Shown here: positions 22,916 to 36,847 of the stretch, one piece after another
How the letters are laid out: each line of letters opens with the position of its first letter
Numbering within the stretch: position 1 is the stretch's first letter
NCBI RefSeq assembly: GCF_021917145.1
Contig: NC_061072.1
Location: 10,061,805 to 10,125,804 of the forward strand
Length of the DNA: 64,000 nucleotides
DNA from: Hypomesus transpacificus
Lineage: Eukaryota > Chordata > Actinopteri > Osmeriformes > Osmeridae
Direction: 5' to 3'
Translations under genes and position numbers: made by a program
The notes under the pieces: model-generated
The model's input: only the letters and a program-made list of their open reading frames with translations
What the model was told of the DNA's origin: nothing
The model's database searches: none

Positions 22916-25900
22916 CAGCTATAATTTTCTTTCACAAGATGATGACACGCGTCACGGAGTGAAGACAGATGGAAGGAGACGGGGAGAAGTCTGCAAGGAC
23001 ATGAGACTAGTTTTCGGCACGCAAGCAAACTGTTGTGCCAGTGGCGAACATGACGACACAGCGACAACATCCCAGATCATCACGATCAAGATAATCACCC
23101 ACAGACCAAAGTCTCCAGGACCCCTAGACAGGGACAAGGACGACTTTAACTACTTGGAAATTCAGGACACATAAGTGAGCGCTGAGAGGGACTAACGGAG
23201 GATGGCGGGCGTGCGACTGCGACGTGCAGCGGTGGAGAGAGGGAGGCCGAGCTGAGAACAGGAGAGGGTCAGTCATGTGGTTGACTGAGGGAGGATCCGG
23301 GCCTGTGTCCTCAACTTCTCCTTGGCCCTCTGAGCTTCCCAGGGTCTGGAGTGACTTCTTGACATCACCGTAGTGACAGCTGCTGTCGGTTAACCGCAGT
23401 CATGTTGAACACACATAGGGCTGCATATGTCAAAATGCTCAGAGGTTGCCATTACTCCCTTCCCAATGCATGTTATATATGCGGGAAGAAGAAACTAAAC
23501 ACTGAAGAGCTAAGGATACAAGCAACAGAAAAACGCTAGAGTCTTCTGACGCTGTCTGTCTGCCTTCCTTTCACAGACACGCAATCAAGAAACAGACATC
23601 AGTCTTTTATGTTATGCTCTGGTAGAGCTTCTCCCTGGCAGCAAAGGGAATGAAACTGGCACGTCGTCAGTCTTATTTATCAAACTTACTGCATGGATTG
23701 ATTCACGAATCAAGTTTACCGGGGAGTTTTCCTAGGTTGTACAGTGCAGAAACACACACACACAATCACACACACACACACATTACCCATCCCTCACAAC
23801 ATGTTCTCCAAATAACAACTTGTTTACTTTAATCGCATTACGTTCAAGCCCTTGTCTAAACACACACTTACAGTACACAAAAGGAAGAGTAATGATAACC
23901 ATGGAATGTCTAACCATAATTGCTATTGTTACAAACTGTTCCCCAGAGCGTAGTAGGCTAACGAGTACTCTACACATTCCCTCCATAGGGTCCAGTGCAT
24001 TTGCCTGCTATGCTAACACAGTACACTACATAAACCTCCAGAACTGTGCTGTATATACTTATATAGGAGAGTAAACCAATATTATTTGTTTAAAACAGTA
24101 AGGTTGGGGAACACAGTAGTTCAGAAAAGATTTTCCGCAATTGATATTGCAGCTTCTGTCAACATTTATAAGTAGAAAATTGTTTCATTACCATTGTTAT
24201 AGCTAATGTAGAATAAAATGGATGTTCTTAATTACCCCAAATCATGAGTTTTAAACAAAATCTACTTGTCTTATATTTGTCATTGATACACATCTAAAAT
24301 GTAATGTTAATACAGAAGATAGGATTTAGGCCAAGTAAAAAGGACCATGTTTACCGACATGTTTTATCCAGGATCACTTTACCTGCTGGTTTTCTATTCT
24401 AAACCAAATTCAAATTTTTATTCAAGCACTTTTTATACTGTACTGTTTGCGTGCAAATGTACACATGACAAATGGGCAACACAGGGATAGCTGCACGGAG
24501 CTCTAAGCAAACATTTCCACAAACACGCCAACAACAACCACAGGGCTCATTTAGAATTGGTCTGGTTATTTTCCTTTAGCACCACTTGGCAAAGAGAGGA
24601 GACTAGGCTATACATCCCAGAGAGCATTTTTAAACAATTAAAAGCTGTTCAGAACTGCTTTCTTGTGAAGCAAACAGTTATCCCATCTTATTTTGAAAAA
24701 CATTTTAATTTAATTTTGTTTGCAGAAAATTAATTTGTCAGTCTAATCTAATACATATACAGCTCTGCGCAATACAATGCCATTCTTTTCCCCCCTAACA
24801 ACTTCAGGCAAATACTGAGATCCGCAGCAGGTTAACTGTTAGCCGCAAGCCACTGCGAGTCTCTCCCCCCCCCCCGATGATAATTGAAATAAAAATCAGT
24901 GTGCTCATTTTAGCCTTAAATATAGCTCGGCTACAGCCGAACACACTTCTGTGTGCTGTAATTAGTAGGGGTGGTGTGAGGTGAAAGTGTAGCTCAGTCA
25001 GTCAACACAACAGCTGAGTAGGTAGCTGAGTAGCGGCACAACAATCCCCACTTTGGAGGAGGGTCGTTTGTTTGCCTGCTCACCAGCAAGGTGGGGAACT
25101 GGCCTGGAACTGGCCTGGAACTGGCCCGGCTCCTCCTAGTTACAAATGGGAGATGACAACTTAGGCTTCCATGTTACCTTCTTTTTTATCTCATTGTAAA
25201 ACTACAGAGATACACTTTAAGAACCTTAATCTTGCCAGCTGCAATTCATCTGCCAATAGCTATCTGTTAGAGAAGTCATCATGGGAACCTCAAAAGGTTA
25301 CGATGTGTGTGTGTGCGCATGTGTGTATGTTTGTGTACCATAGGCTACGTGAAGCCAATGTCCCCTACCCCCTCTGAACATTCAACACTGCAGTCACGTG
25401 AAAGGATAAACGTCACTTGCTAGTGAGGATGGGGAACAGAAAGAGAGAGATAGAGGGCAAAGTGAGGCATGCTTAAGGATACACTTGATCTGTCCTTTGA
25501 ACAATGCACAGCACTGCGTTTAAACTCCACGTCAAGACGACATGACGTCATGACAACATCACAACACATGAACAAAGAAAAGCTAGCCTAAGCGTCGTTT
25601 CCATTCGTGCAAACAAGCGATCCTTTTGATTTGCTCCCATTTTGATGTTGCGGAGGTTACTCGTGTGACCACACAGTCTAAATCTGCTACTTCATGAGGT
25701 CTACCTAACTGAGAAAATTAATGGAGGCCTGGACGATTTAATGACCTATCTCATTAACAGTAACGCAGCCTCTTAAAATTACACCATCTGGCTGGATTGT
25801 GTAATGTCCCGTGTGTTCTGGGCATAGACTGGATGCCAAGGTTTTCCCTCGGGAGGCCCCCTGTGTGGGAGAGAGTGTCTGCATGGTATATATAAGTGGT

Positions 25901-26542
25901 ATCAGTGTGTGATGCATCTGCATCATTCTAGGGACATTTTTTGCTTAATCTACAAGTTGTGTCACACACACATACACACACACACACACGGAGGCATGCT
26001 CAGAGACACACCTGTACGCACACAGGATGACACACACAAATCAGTTCTGAGCACCGTCTGGATATCACTTCTCACCTCTAGTTTTCATCAGCATCATTTA
26101 AACCGTTGCTGCGCGTTGATAATTACCTCAGAGTTCAAAGGCTCTTAAGCGCAGATGTCTGTGCTTAAAGGTCCTCTTCTCACTCTCCCATTTATTGTCC
26201 ACAAACCTTCTTTGGTATTTTACTGAATGTGACGTGGAAGTGCGATAGAACTGGAGGCTTTGCAGGCAAAAGCAGTAATGCCTTTATTGAAAATACCACA
26301 TTTGGCCCTAATAATAGGTTCTAATGATGTGGTTGGTTGGAAACATGACTATATAGTAAAACTGTGTAGAACAGATGTACATTTATTGTAATGTCATAAA
26401 TAAAGGTTCAAAACGCTTCGTAGACAGTTATTATTAATAGTGTATCCTTGGCCAAGTCTTTCCTTAAATACGTTTAGATGTATCCAAACCAATACAGAAC
26501 AGGAAGATATCTGGCAATTGAATGTCTTCCAGTCAACAGTAG

Positions 26543-26665
26543 TGCCCAGTTTCCCAGAACTAGATTAAGCCTAGTAATACATTAAAATAATCTTCAATGG
26601 AGATCTTCACAAAATTTTTCTCTAATTTTAGAATTAGGCTTAATCCATCTCTGAGAAACTGGGAC
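26543..26665. mobile_element. Palindromic MITE (TTAAGCCTA family)
   Basis: The left arm contains CCCAGTTTCCCAGA and then ACTAGATTAAGCCTAG. The right arm, on the opposite strand, reads CCCAGTTTCTCAGAG and then ATGGATTAAGCCTAA. The roughly 120-bp foldback has imperfect arms covering most of its length. I know similar sequences as abundant vertebrate/fish foldback elements. Confidence 0.7.
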
Positions 26666-28531
26666 TACATGTACTCTAGATGTAATAGGGTAAACTGGGG
26701 CCAGATTAGCTGTAATGAGACACACATACACATACACACCATGGTTCTGGGCAGAGACAATAGGCATCCCAGTCCATTCACAGCCTCAAACAGGGTCTCC
26801 ATTGAGCACTATGACCAAAGCCACATTCCAGGAGCTGCATCTATAGGATGTTTCTGTCTGTTATGCCCTCCTCCCCATCACATCTCATACCCATGTTTCT
26901 AAAAACGCTTCAAATCTCTCAGTTGCCTCTCAAGGATCACCCCTATATCTCAAGTGCCATCGTTTCTACAATTCCACAACACTCCATCATTTCGACTCTA
27001 ATAACATCCTCTGCAAAATACTCCCTCAACCTTCCACCCCTCCCCCTCCAACACAAACACACAGAACCTCATAATTAAGCATGTAGCCTGAGGAGGGATT
27101 GTGTGTGTGTCTCTTAGTCTCTGTGGAACTACACTCATTAGGCCCTCGAAGTGACACGCTTCACTCCTGGGTGTCAGAGCACTGTTTGGAAGGGCACAGA
27201 GACATTTACTTAGCCAAGCTGACACACCAAAACATAAAAGTTAGCTGCTGTCACATTCTATATATGTTCATCAGACTGAACACATTTAACTGAGACTAAC
27301 AAGGCACAACTGAAAAGAAACTGCTAAGATTAATCTCTGCAAAATTAATGTTCACAAGCAAAATGGTCAGGTCACGCTAAATCAACAATAAGGCAATGTT
27401 AGAAATTCTAGACATGTTATTGATGTGTACATTAAATGTACATTTGAAATGTACAATAAATGTACATTTGAACATTTAAAAAAAAAAAGACTAAATGTAC
27501 TGAACGATTGTGAGGTAGTAGTTGTTAACTTTGGATATTTAACGCTAAATACAGTCTAAATTAAGAAGTAAGGAAATCTATTTTCTACTGTACTGTATGT
27601 ATATGCACTGACAACAAAAAAGTTGTCTGTCCAAGACCTGCAGCCTCCACCTCCCCAGAGCGCCAGTAAAGTAACTATTTGTGGTTTGGGAGTTGTGGTG
27701 TATTTGTGGGGAAGGAGTTGAAAGAGCAACTCGTCACGGTAAGTGCCTAGCTATGAAGGCCTCAGGCAGTGAGAAGCATGGCTTACAGTCTCTGATGGTC
27801 TGCAGAACGAGGCCGTTAAAATGCCGGCTGACATGGTGAGGTGCTGAGCCGTAGGGACGATGCTGCTATACTCTCAGTTCGATGTCTTTCAATCGCTTCA
27901 CTTTTTTACTCTGTGTCTTCTGTCCATCTGATCCTAGTTCAACATTGGATTTAGAACAGTTATTTACAAAGTGTGTATGCCACGCGTATGTCAAGTGTTT
28001 ACAATAGTAAAAGGTTTAAACAGTAAATCTATACTTGACAGTGGCACATGGATTCCAATGTGACTCTCACGATCTGATCTAATTATGTGCTCCTTCATAT
28101 AAAAAAAAAACTGCCTTTTCAATTTCTACTTTAACTGTAACCACATTTCCAGGATAAACTAAAATATTCTCTCACACTGTGAGCTAGACAGCAAATTTGA
28201 CATGTTTTTGGTTTTATTTTGTATTCACACTGTGCAAGGTTTTGTTGAGCATACAAAATCAACTTACATTCTTGCAGTGCAAGAACAAGGTTTATTCTAG
28301 AAACATGATTACTGTGTTATGATTGAATAGGGCCAAAAGTCAGTGTTCATTAAAAAGTAACTTGCATGCACCAGCAACATTTTGACAAAGCTGAGAAAAA
28401 AGTTAAAAAATATATTTATATACTTGAATGGCAGCAATGTGGAACTGATAGAAGGAACAAATTCCAATATCTCTCGTAGTGGATGGAGTAAAGAAAGCCC
28501 ACCTATCTTATGTAAGGTTAAAGTATAAACA

Positions 28532-28649
28532 CATTTGGGGGGTCTGGCAATTGCTCTTGTCATAGTAATATCAACCTTTGTTTCATTGTTGGCTCAAAAT
28601 AGCAGTCTGCTGCAAGGCCTGGAACAACAATTGCCAGACCCCCCAAATG
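28532..28649. repeat. Perfect 22-bp inverted repeat with 74-bp spacer
   Basis: 28532-28553 (core GGGGGGTCTGGCAATTG) is exactly complementary to 28628-28649. The match does not extend outward, and no clear target duplication was found. It could be a tiny foldback element. Confidence 0.75.
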
Positions 28650-31600
28650 CTACAATTCAGGAACATGATAATAGCCTAACTGAATAACCGTAGCATTTTG
28701 TGAGTTCTGTTTGGTCGAAGAAGAAGCAAGACATGAGTATTAAGATTTTAAAAGAAAAGCACATTTACTATTCATTGAAATCCCAGACTAGCTGGAGGAC
28801 TACAGAATAACTAGTCTCAGACTGAGTGTACTTATCTAGGGGCAGGCTGGGGGGGGTGTGAACATCCACTTTGATTGAACTAAAATTGCCAATAAAGTTT
28901 CTGACAATTGTATAACTGTGTCAAAAACATTCATGCTTATTAATTTCTAATAGACAGTAAGCGTTAGTTTACTTACAGTACAAGATGATTTGTCGACACT
29001 GACGTGATGCTCCTTTTGACCCTGATATCCTGCCAATCTTGTAGGGGGGTAAAATGTGTGTGTATGTAAACTGCTGTTAAGATCAAGCTCTTGGGAAAGC
29101 TGTACTTCATTGCTGGAACCTGCCAGATGAGCAAACACCCCTAGGGCCAAAAAATGAACCGGACCAGGATTTGGGCTCTGTTCATGGTACTACCAAATCT
29201 GTATTGGAAGACTCATGGATTCAAGCCAAACACAACGACATCAGAACAAAAGATTGTTCGAAAAAAAAAAGAGGGCCCCTAACACTTTTCCCTAGTACTC
29301 AAACTAGGAACATAACCAGACCTATAATACCAGTATCAGACAAACAATGTGGATTGAACACTAGTCTGGCTGCCTGATTAGTTTCAAGAGTCATTATATT
29401 GTCTAAAAACAAGGTTTGGGTTGGGTTTCAGACAGTTGGACCCCTTCACACTGTCCCTAAATCACGACTTGACGCATCATTCCATAGAGTGGTGTGGCCC
29501 AGCTGGGATCTAGCCCACCCTACTGAACAAGGGCAGGATTGATAGGCTGGTGCCCAGCTGGAGGGCAGGCTGAGAGGAGGGAAAGAGGCATGAAGGGAAT
29601 TGTTGTTTGGGGTTTAGTCCCTTCTGATGGGGAATAACACATGGATGACCATGTAAGGCTGGATGGTCTCTTGTTCTCTGAAAAGTGCTCTCTGGACAAA
29701 AGCGTGCACACAGACGCAAACACACATATACCCTCAGACATTTATCATCTGCCAGTGCTATCATTAGTAGATCCATGGAGTCTAACTGAAAGTAACGGTT
29801 TCAACAAGTGGCTGCTAAGGTAAGATGAGTACTACGTATGAGAAAAACCCCACAGAATGGGGAAATTGTGTAAGCCAGCTGGAAAGTACAGTCTCAACAT
29901 GTAAACGTACAGTGTGACCCTACATAGCATACATGTGACTCCATCTAAACATGACCTTAGAGAGGAGGAAGGCAATCTCTCTATGTTAAGAAGCGGTTAC
30001 GTGTATATGATGTGGTGGTGGGTTCTGACAAGCTTGAATGTTTGTGGCGAGCCAAGCTATTTATGTTGCTAACGACCGCTGAAGTTTTTAATCATAAATG
30101 TCATTTTGATTCACTTAACCCAGATACACAATGCCCAAAATGCCCACATAAAAATAAAAAAATAAACTCAGTATTTTTTCAGATGTAGATATTTTCCTCC
30201 GCTCATGATAGGCCTACTTGGACATACAAACATATTTTTAAATCAGGTTTAGAAGTTGCTGTAAATCCTTAATTTTAAATAACATGTTCAATGACACTCA
30301 AACGTTAGCCACCGAATAACCTATTTTCTCCGATAGGATAGATGATAAGATACCCATGCAGCTTCTTGCATTTTCTTGAAAGGTGTAAGTGATCACTGTA
30401 CAGTAAGTTATCACTATGAACGGTACCTGTTTTGTCTTCTGTTCCACTTGCTTCCTTGTCAGTCCACTTGACTTGGAAGATGTTCACGCTACAGACCTGA
30501 AGACAGAACAGAGGAGCCTTGATGATAATTGAGGTTCCGTTTTTAGTCTCAGTCATGTCTGAGACAGAGACACAGCATGGTAAATTAAATACTATTCAAT
30601 GAAACCAAACCCGAGAGTATTAGGCCTAAAGGAAACCACTTACTGAGCTCTATATTCATGTTAATGGCCCTGAGTGTCTGAGTTTAAGTTAGATATACGA
30701 ACATGTCGTTTACATTGTTTACAGTAAAAAACAATTGTCCTAGAATAGGTAGATGTACATGTACAGCAGTAGTTAGAGAGCATGCTTTTTGGGCTTAACC
30801 TTGCATTGCAATAAGTGTGTCCGGCAAACAGTGATGATGGCTTGGTTTAATCTAACCAGTGAACAAGTTTGCTGAAACGAAAGCATATTTTAAAAATTTA
30901 GCCAAGCTACAATTCCGTCAACTTTTAAACCTAATTTAGGTTCAATCCAGACTCAGCGACTGTAAGTACTGTAACCGCTGCCATCGAGCTAGCAAGCTAA
31001 CTTTAATTAACAGTAACCAGCATACCTAGATAAGGTCGGAAAGTAAGCTAAATAATAATAATATAATTTACAAATGGAAAACAATATTCTTGTATATTTG
31101 ACACATTTTTTGGAGATACCCTGGTCAAACAACAAAACTGCGGGATTAGTCGCAATGTAAGCAACCTTCGCTCAATTACATATCCAAAAATTGGCACGTT
31201 GGCTTAGCTACCTACCACACACAGACCAACTGTCTCACGTTCCGTCTGAGGAGTGCTGATTGACTGGCTAGCAGCAAAACAGCTGGATGATATCTAGCCC
31301 GCGACAGTCCATGCCTCTCGAAAGCTAGCAGTAATTATTCTCAAACTATTTCAGATTACATGTGCGACGTATATTTCCAAATCAGATAGCTACTTGAACG
31401 ATCCAAATGCGAGCAATCCTGAAAAGCTGTTCCAACTAACGAAAACTTATTGTAAGAGAACAGTGAGCAGCACATAGACCGGACAGACACGAGCTCGAGG
31501 ACGTCGGTTTTACTGTGCAGATGCAGCTAAATACTACTACTCAAACTTCCACAGGAGCTTGTGATGTCATGTGGCATAACAAACTTTGTGGTATTGTTTT

Positions 31601-34600
31601 TGCCCATATTTGCATATCTATATTATCAGTCAAATATCAGTGAACATACATTTGGCGTGCATGACTAACCTGAATCTTTGTCAATCACTTCCATTGCTGA
31701 ACAGATGATTATCTTATGACTGAAGATGCCGATTTCTTCTTTAGCGAGTTCAACATAAACTACTCCATTATGATCTCTTACAACATCTAATCTCGTTTTC
31801 TGCTGCAGAAATGTTTGAGGGAAAAATACTGTAAGCCCGACCATGGGGTTGACTACTTTTTACAGTTGGGCGGTGGAGGAGGAGGAGGCGGCGGCAAAAA
31901 GAGGGTAGAGGAAGGGGGGCAGGTTTATGGTAGTTGAACGTCAAGTGGGCTACAGTCATAATCCCTCTGTTCTCAAATAAAATAATCAAAGCTGGCTTTA
32001 TCTACTAATTTAAAATGTCCTGTTGTTTATCGGTTGTCTCAAATTGTTCATCCGTTTTTTTTTTTACTGTTGAGATTGGTTGGAATCTCAAACCAGTTTG
32101 AGAAAGTTTATAGATTTGGTTGAGTGATTTAGATATCAGGTGAATGAATGAACTAGATCTCCCTTTACTTCTACCCACAATTATTGCCTACTTCAATCAA
32201 ATCTGACAAGAGAGCATATTATCTCCCTCCTATCTTCTCTCACATTTGCAAATTGACTGCCATTGCTTTGAGGAGTGACTCCCAAACCAATTAGCTTCCC
32301 CTTTGGCCAGAACAGCACATTGGCTGTAGCTTTGGACTGCAAGAGGAATCGAGCACAGAAAGGAGAAACATTTTGAGCCTAATCAGACTGATAGCTTGTT
32401 GGCATAGAAGCACAGAGTCTTAATTCAAAGTGACCTCTTAAAAGCCTGAAGTTCCTTCACTGAGTTATCTCTCACCTAAGAGAGTAATTGAATGGAGGAA
32501 AATCAATGGGTTATCCACCAGCCAATCATCAGATAGCATCGGCATTGTAAAGTGCTTTGACAAATGGGATTCCTCTGTAGTGTAGTGAAAGGGGAGGGAC
32601 CTATCAGACCAAGGAAATGTCAGTACCTGAATGGTGATAGTGAAAAAGGGGGAGAGCGAAGGAAGGGCTGATGATTTGTCATCGTTCTTACAAGGCTTGA
32701 CACTGATCAAATTCCCCACTTGTTCAATTACAGCACTGAGGTCACTGGCAATTGAATTTAGTCACAAGTTTTGACAGTCCTAGACACAGAACATACCCTC
32801 TCAATGGCAAATGTGATATCAATACCACTTGGAATGAAAGATCAATTATCAATTATGTTTTGGTTGTCCTACACTGCCTAAAATGTTTAAAATACTACTT
32901 CAACAGAACACAAAATACCCTGGAGGGCCGAGAGCAAAAGCAGCATCAAGAGCTCGAAATAAATAGAAACTTTATTAAAAAAGAAAAGATAATAATATAG
33001 ATAGACAAGAACTTTATCTAAGAAAGATCTGAGCAAAATAAAAGAGGAGGGCAGTCATAATAAATAAACAGATCTATCACAATCTAAAAATACAGAAAAT
33101 GAAAGTAGTCTGTAGTAGAGTCAGTCTTGCTGAGTCAAATCAATTACTCAGCTGATCTCAGCAGTCTCTCAGCTCTGCAGAATGCGCAAAGTGACACGGA
33201 GACACACAAGGACCAGACGTCATCTGCATTGCTGAGTGGCCGCAGGCATCTCATGTCATACTCAGTAAAAACAAGATGGCAATTTCAGATCAGCAGTATT
33301 GCTGCTGACAGGTGTAGTGCCTGTGAACTCTTTAATGCTTGTCTAAATTGTTATATTTCACAGAGCTTTTTAAGAATTTTACTCTTTAATGCTCGCTCTT
33401 TAAAAAGGTTTCTATAGTAAATTAATCTTGGGCTTATTATGTGTACAGTGAGCACCATCATTACAATTTGTATTACTATAAATGTAGTATCTTTATGAAA
33501 TGGTTGGTGTATAGGCAAACCACAGATATTCTTTAAGTCATAAACTGAACATTAAAGTTGAAATAGGCTTGACTACCCATTCTCATTAAAATACCTAGTC
33601 TACCTGTCTGACAATTCACCTCAGTGATGTGTTACAGAGTGCCCTCTCAGTTCCAAAATTATTTTGTTGGTTTAACACAATTCGGTTTCTGTCAAAAAAT
33701 CTAGTAATTTATCGCCATCTTGTGGTCAAAAGATCAACGTGAAAACAATTTGATGAGGTTCTGTCAAACAAACCTTTCAGGCAGCAGTGTTTCTTTTTCA
33801 GAGGTCAAATATAAAAATCTAAACACTAAGAAACAGCATCAGTGATTTTTTTTTTTTACCATTGTCTGGGAACCAACAAGGCATCTACATAAAGGTGACA
33901 GTAATACAAAGAAGAAGAAAAACAATTGCTCAGTTAGTTAATGGCTTTATATTCCTATTGGTATAATAGTAGGTGACACATTATCTTGTTTTTTACAATG
34001 TAGATATACATTTACCAGAACATTAAAAACACAGCATAGATTCTCTTTAAGTAGAACAGTGAAGAGGATCAGTTCAGTATTGCAAGAAGAGTTAATGCCG
34101 GTCAACACAAGATTGTAGTACTCGTCCAAACCAGAACAATGCACACAAACACACCAAGATCAAGGAAAATCTATACATTAGCAAAGAAATACCCTTGTAA
34201 TGGTTATTCTTATTTGTGTGGCCCATAACGCTGTATGTCCCAACATTTATAACACCGTAAAGTTAAAGGTCCTTCTGTGTGTATTAGCTAAAGGGGGTTA
34301 TGCCAAAGAATATTGCACCATTTGGGGAAGATTCTGTATTCACTCTTTGTTTCTTTACTAACCCCCCAGAGCACTAATACTCATCATGAATCTCACTATT
34401 GCACACAACTCCGAATTAAAATAAAAGATTTAATGTGCAAATGTAAAATAGGTCTAAAGTGTATTTCTGTACATGTAATCCATGCAGGAAACACTCAAAG
34501 ACCATCATTCACAAACTCATTGAATCACATATGTTGTAATAAAAGAGTAAATCATTGTGATCTACAGTAGCTGATTGTTTGTCACAGCTAATTATCCAAT

Positions 34601-36070
34601 AAGCAAACATGCAATTATGTCAATTTCTATTGCTATAATGAATTCATGCTTTAGAAAATAGACTCCCCTTTCCCTGAGAAACAAAAAGTGAAAAGACAAC
34701 TCAAGATGTTATTCAGATTCTGGATCTATGTATTAGTATCACCAGGCTGAATTCCTAAATCATCTTTTCAAGTGTTGTAATACATTAAGGTCACTATTTA
34801 ATGACAACATGTCATCCAGTTGAGTTAATCTTGATTAGTTGAGGAAGCTAGATGGATTTGTTACAATGGATTGATGGGTTCACGTGTCTATGAAAACTCA
34901 AAGCCATATCACGTTCTTCAAACCAAAACCCATTACCTTTTTTCTCACAGCGTTTGACAGCATTCAACATACTTGGTAGGCACAGTTTGAATTAAAAGTT
35001 CACTCCTCAACATCCTTTTAAATACTGAAATGAGCCAATGCTGATTCTCTAAATACGAGGGTTACATAAATTGCTTTTCTCTCAGTGCAGAAAAGTGGTG
35101 TTTAATTTATTTTGAATTAAAAGTTTGTATTAAAATATTGTTTACGGGAACCGAGTTCAGGGAGGGAAAGTATGGTAAAAAATCTGAAGAGACCACATTG
35201 ATTCATCTAGCATAGGAACAGAGTATGGATTGACATACTGCAAGTGTTTCACAAAGCTCTCAGAGTCCAAGGGTGTTCGTACACAGCATACAGGGCTACA
35301 GTGCAAAGTGTACATAGCAATCACTCTGCATCACAAGACGGTGTGAGTTACCTTGTATAATCAGCCTGTATATTAGGTGTCAGTGTACGTGCCAGTGTGT
35401 GTACCACAGTGTCACACAGTCTTAGTGTCACCCTATACTAGTGTTCATAGTGCGTTGTCCTGGAGGGACTCTATGTGTGTGGCCTTTTGTCCCAGACAGT
35501 GCTAGAACACCTGATTCTACTCATCAACTTATCAACACGGTCTTTATCGGATAGCTGAACTGCTGGTGTTGTGGTATACAAGTGGGGCAGTTAGCTGTCA
35601 ACAGAGCATCCCTCCAGCACTGTGACACCTAGACCTAGTCCTGGAGAGCTACTGGAAAGCTTTACTGGCCTACCTTACAGGTTACCACTAAGTTATGTCA
35701 GACTTAGCATCCAGTCATGTAATGCTCAATGCTGTTCCAAGCTAAAGTTTCACAGAAGCTCTTACACATCCTCAAAGAACAATAGAGAAAAGCACCAATT
35801 TATAATACAGCTGTTTCTGTTATGTAGTATGTCAGGTTTCTTTCCATTATTATTATTCCAGATGAGCACAAAGACAATTTAAACTTATTCAACCAATAGA
35901 GTAGTAATTAAGGCCTGTTTTTGCTGACTCCTCAGTATTAGCTTAATCCTAACACTGCACACTCTCTGGCTCTCTAAGACCAGGCCATATGGGGCTAGCA
36001 CTCTTTTATAGCTCTCTCTTTCTATCCTTTCTCTCCCCCTCTTCCCCTTCTTGTTGTTTCCCACCTCCTC

Positions 36071-36847
36071 TCATCTCTTGTCCACTATCTTCTTCAGGTA
36101 GTCCACCACATCCTCTCCAGTGTCCCAGGGGACTACGCTTGCATGGAAGCTAGCAGGCTTGGCCTCCTGCATTTGGGCCAGCAACCTGTGCATGGGAAAC
36201 TCTCTCCGGGGGAATGCTGTGTCCTTTGGACCCAGGGCCAGGGAGGGGCAGATGTCGTTGGCCCCGTCCCCAACATAAAACACCCTCTGAAAGGGGCAGC
36301 CGCGCTCTTGTTGCCGGCGAGCCAGATAGTCCTGGAGGATAACCTGCTTGCACATGTTCTCAGGACAGCGTTGGCAGGAGTGGGAGTGGAAAGGCAGCAA
36401 AATCAAACTGCCCTCTGGGTTGAAGCTGGCTGGGTTGGTGAAAATCCTCTGGAAGAGATGGCGAGCCCCAGCATACTCAAGCCACGCCTCGATGAAGTAC
36501 ATATTGGCATCAGAGACCACGACCATCTCGTAGTCCTGCTGGTGGATGAGGAGGTACTGGAAGAGGGCCAGGAGTCCAGGTGTGGGTGGGATCTTTTCAA
36601 TCACGGAACGGATGGAGTCCTCAGACACACCCTGTTCAGCCATATAGGCCAGCACACGCTGCATGTGCTCATTGTAGTGCCCTTCCCTGTAGGACTCTCT
36701 CAACCAGTCAGGAAGCTGCTGGCCTGGTGCTGCCCTCACAACGGCGTCATCACTGTTTTCATTGACGATGGTCTCGTCGAAGTCAAAAAGAACCAGGAAG
36801 CGCCTGGGTGAGGACATGGAAGGGGAGGGTCCAGATGGGGCAGCCAT
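36071..36847 (-). CDS. phospho1: PHOSPHO1 phosphoethanolamine/phosphocholine phosphatase
   Basis: A single coding exon of 258 residues (human about 267). It is a HAD-superfamily hydrolase: nucleophile motif DFDET with D22 and acid/base D24, motif II VVSDAN with S112, and the magnesium motif GDGAND with D194 and D198. A cysteine-rich stretch HSCQRCPENMC (156-166) is typical of the PHOSPHO family. The enzyme frees phosphate from phosphoethanolamine and phosphocholine inside matrix vesicles and supports skeletal mineralisation. The start at 36847 has A at -3 and G at +4; the next methionine (residue 11) has a poor context. A possible acceptor about 40 bases upstream suggests separate 5' UTR exons, with a CpG-containing segment near 38480-38700 as a candidate first exon. 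Confidence 0.96.
   Translation of the reverse strand: MAAPSGPSPSMSSPRRFLVLFDFDETIVNENSDDAVVRAAPGQQLPDWLRESYREGHYNEHMQRVLAYMAEQGVSEDSIRSVIEKIPPTPGLLALFQYLLIHQQDYEMVVVSDANMYFIEAWLEYAGARHLFQRIFTNPASFNPEGSLILLPFHSHSCQRCPENMCKQVILQDYLARRQQERGCPFQRVFYVGDGANDICPSLALGPKDTAFPRREFPMHRLLAQMQEAKPASFHASVVPWDTGEDVVDYLKKIVDKR

Larger units (their letters stand above)
18428..36070. other. Large interval without convincing coding sequence
   Basis: No conserved protein was recognised on either strand. GJC1 5' UTR exons must lie somewhere here. One possible pair is a CpG-containing segment at about 31200-31520 and a short segment at 30498-30426 (minus) bounded by a CAG acceptor and a GTACC donor. Other contents: MITEs at 20882-21387 and 26543-26665, an LTR-like arrangement at about 22743-22915, a perfect 22-bp inverted repeat at 28532-28649, CA/GT microsatellites near 23755-23780 and 25963-25988, and a purine-rich GGA/GGC tract near 31866-31920. 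Confidence 0.55.

Noticed and set aside
21790-22940. Full endogenous retrovirus
   Set aside because: Only a TATA/AATAAA arrangement; no paired LTR, primer site or gag/pol/env frames.
30305-30556. 83-codon minus-strand frame beginning MTETKNG
   Set aside because: No family recognised; a short splice-bordered part may be untranslated exon, so not called as a gene.
36143-36811. 222-codon plus-strand open frame over PHOSPHO1
   Set aside because: Antisense shadow; the minus frame holds all HAD motifs.
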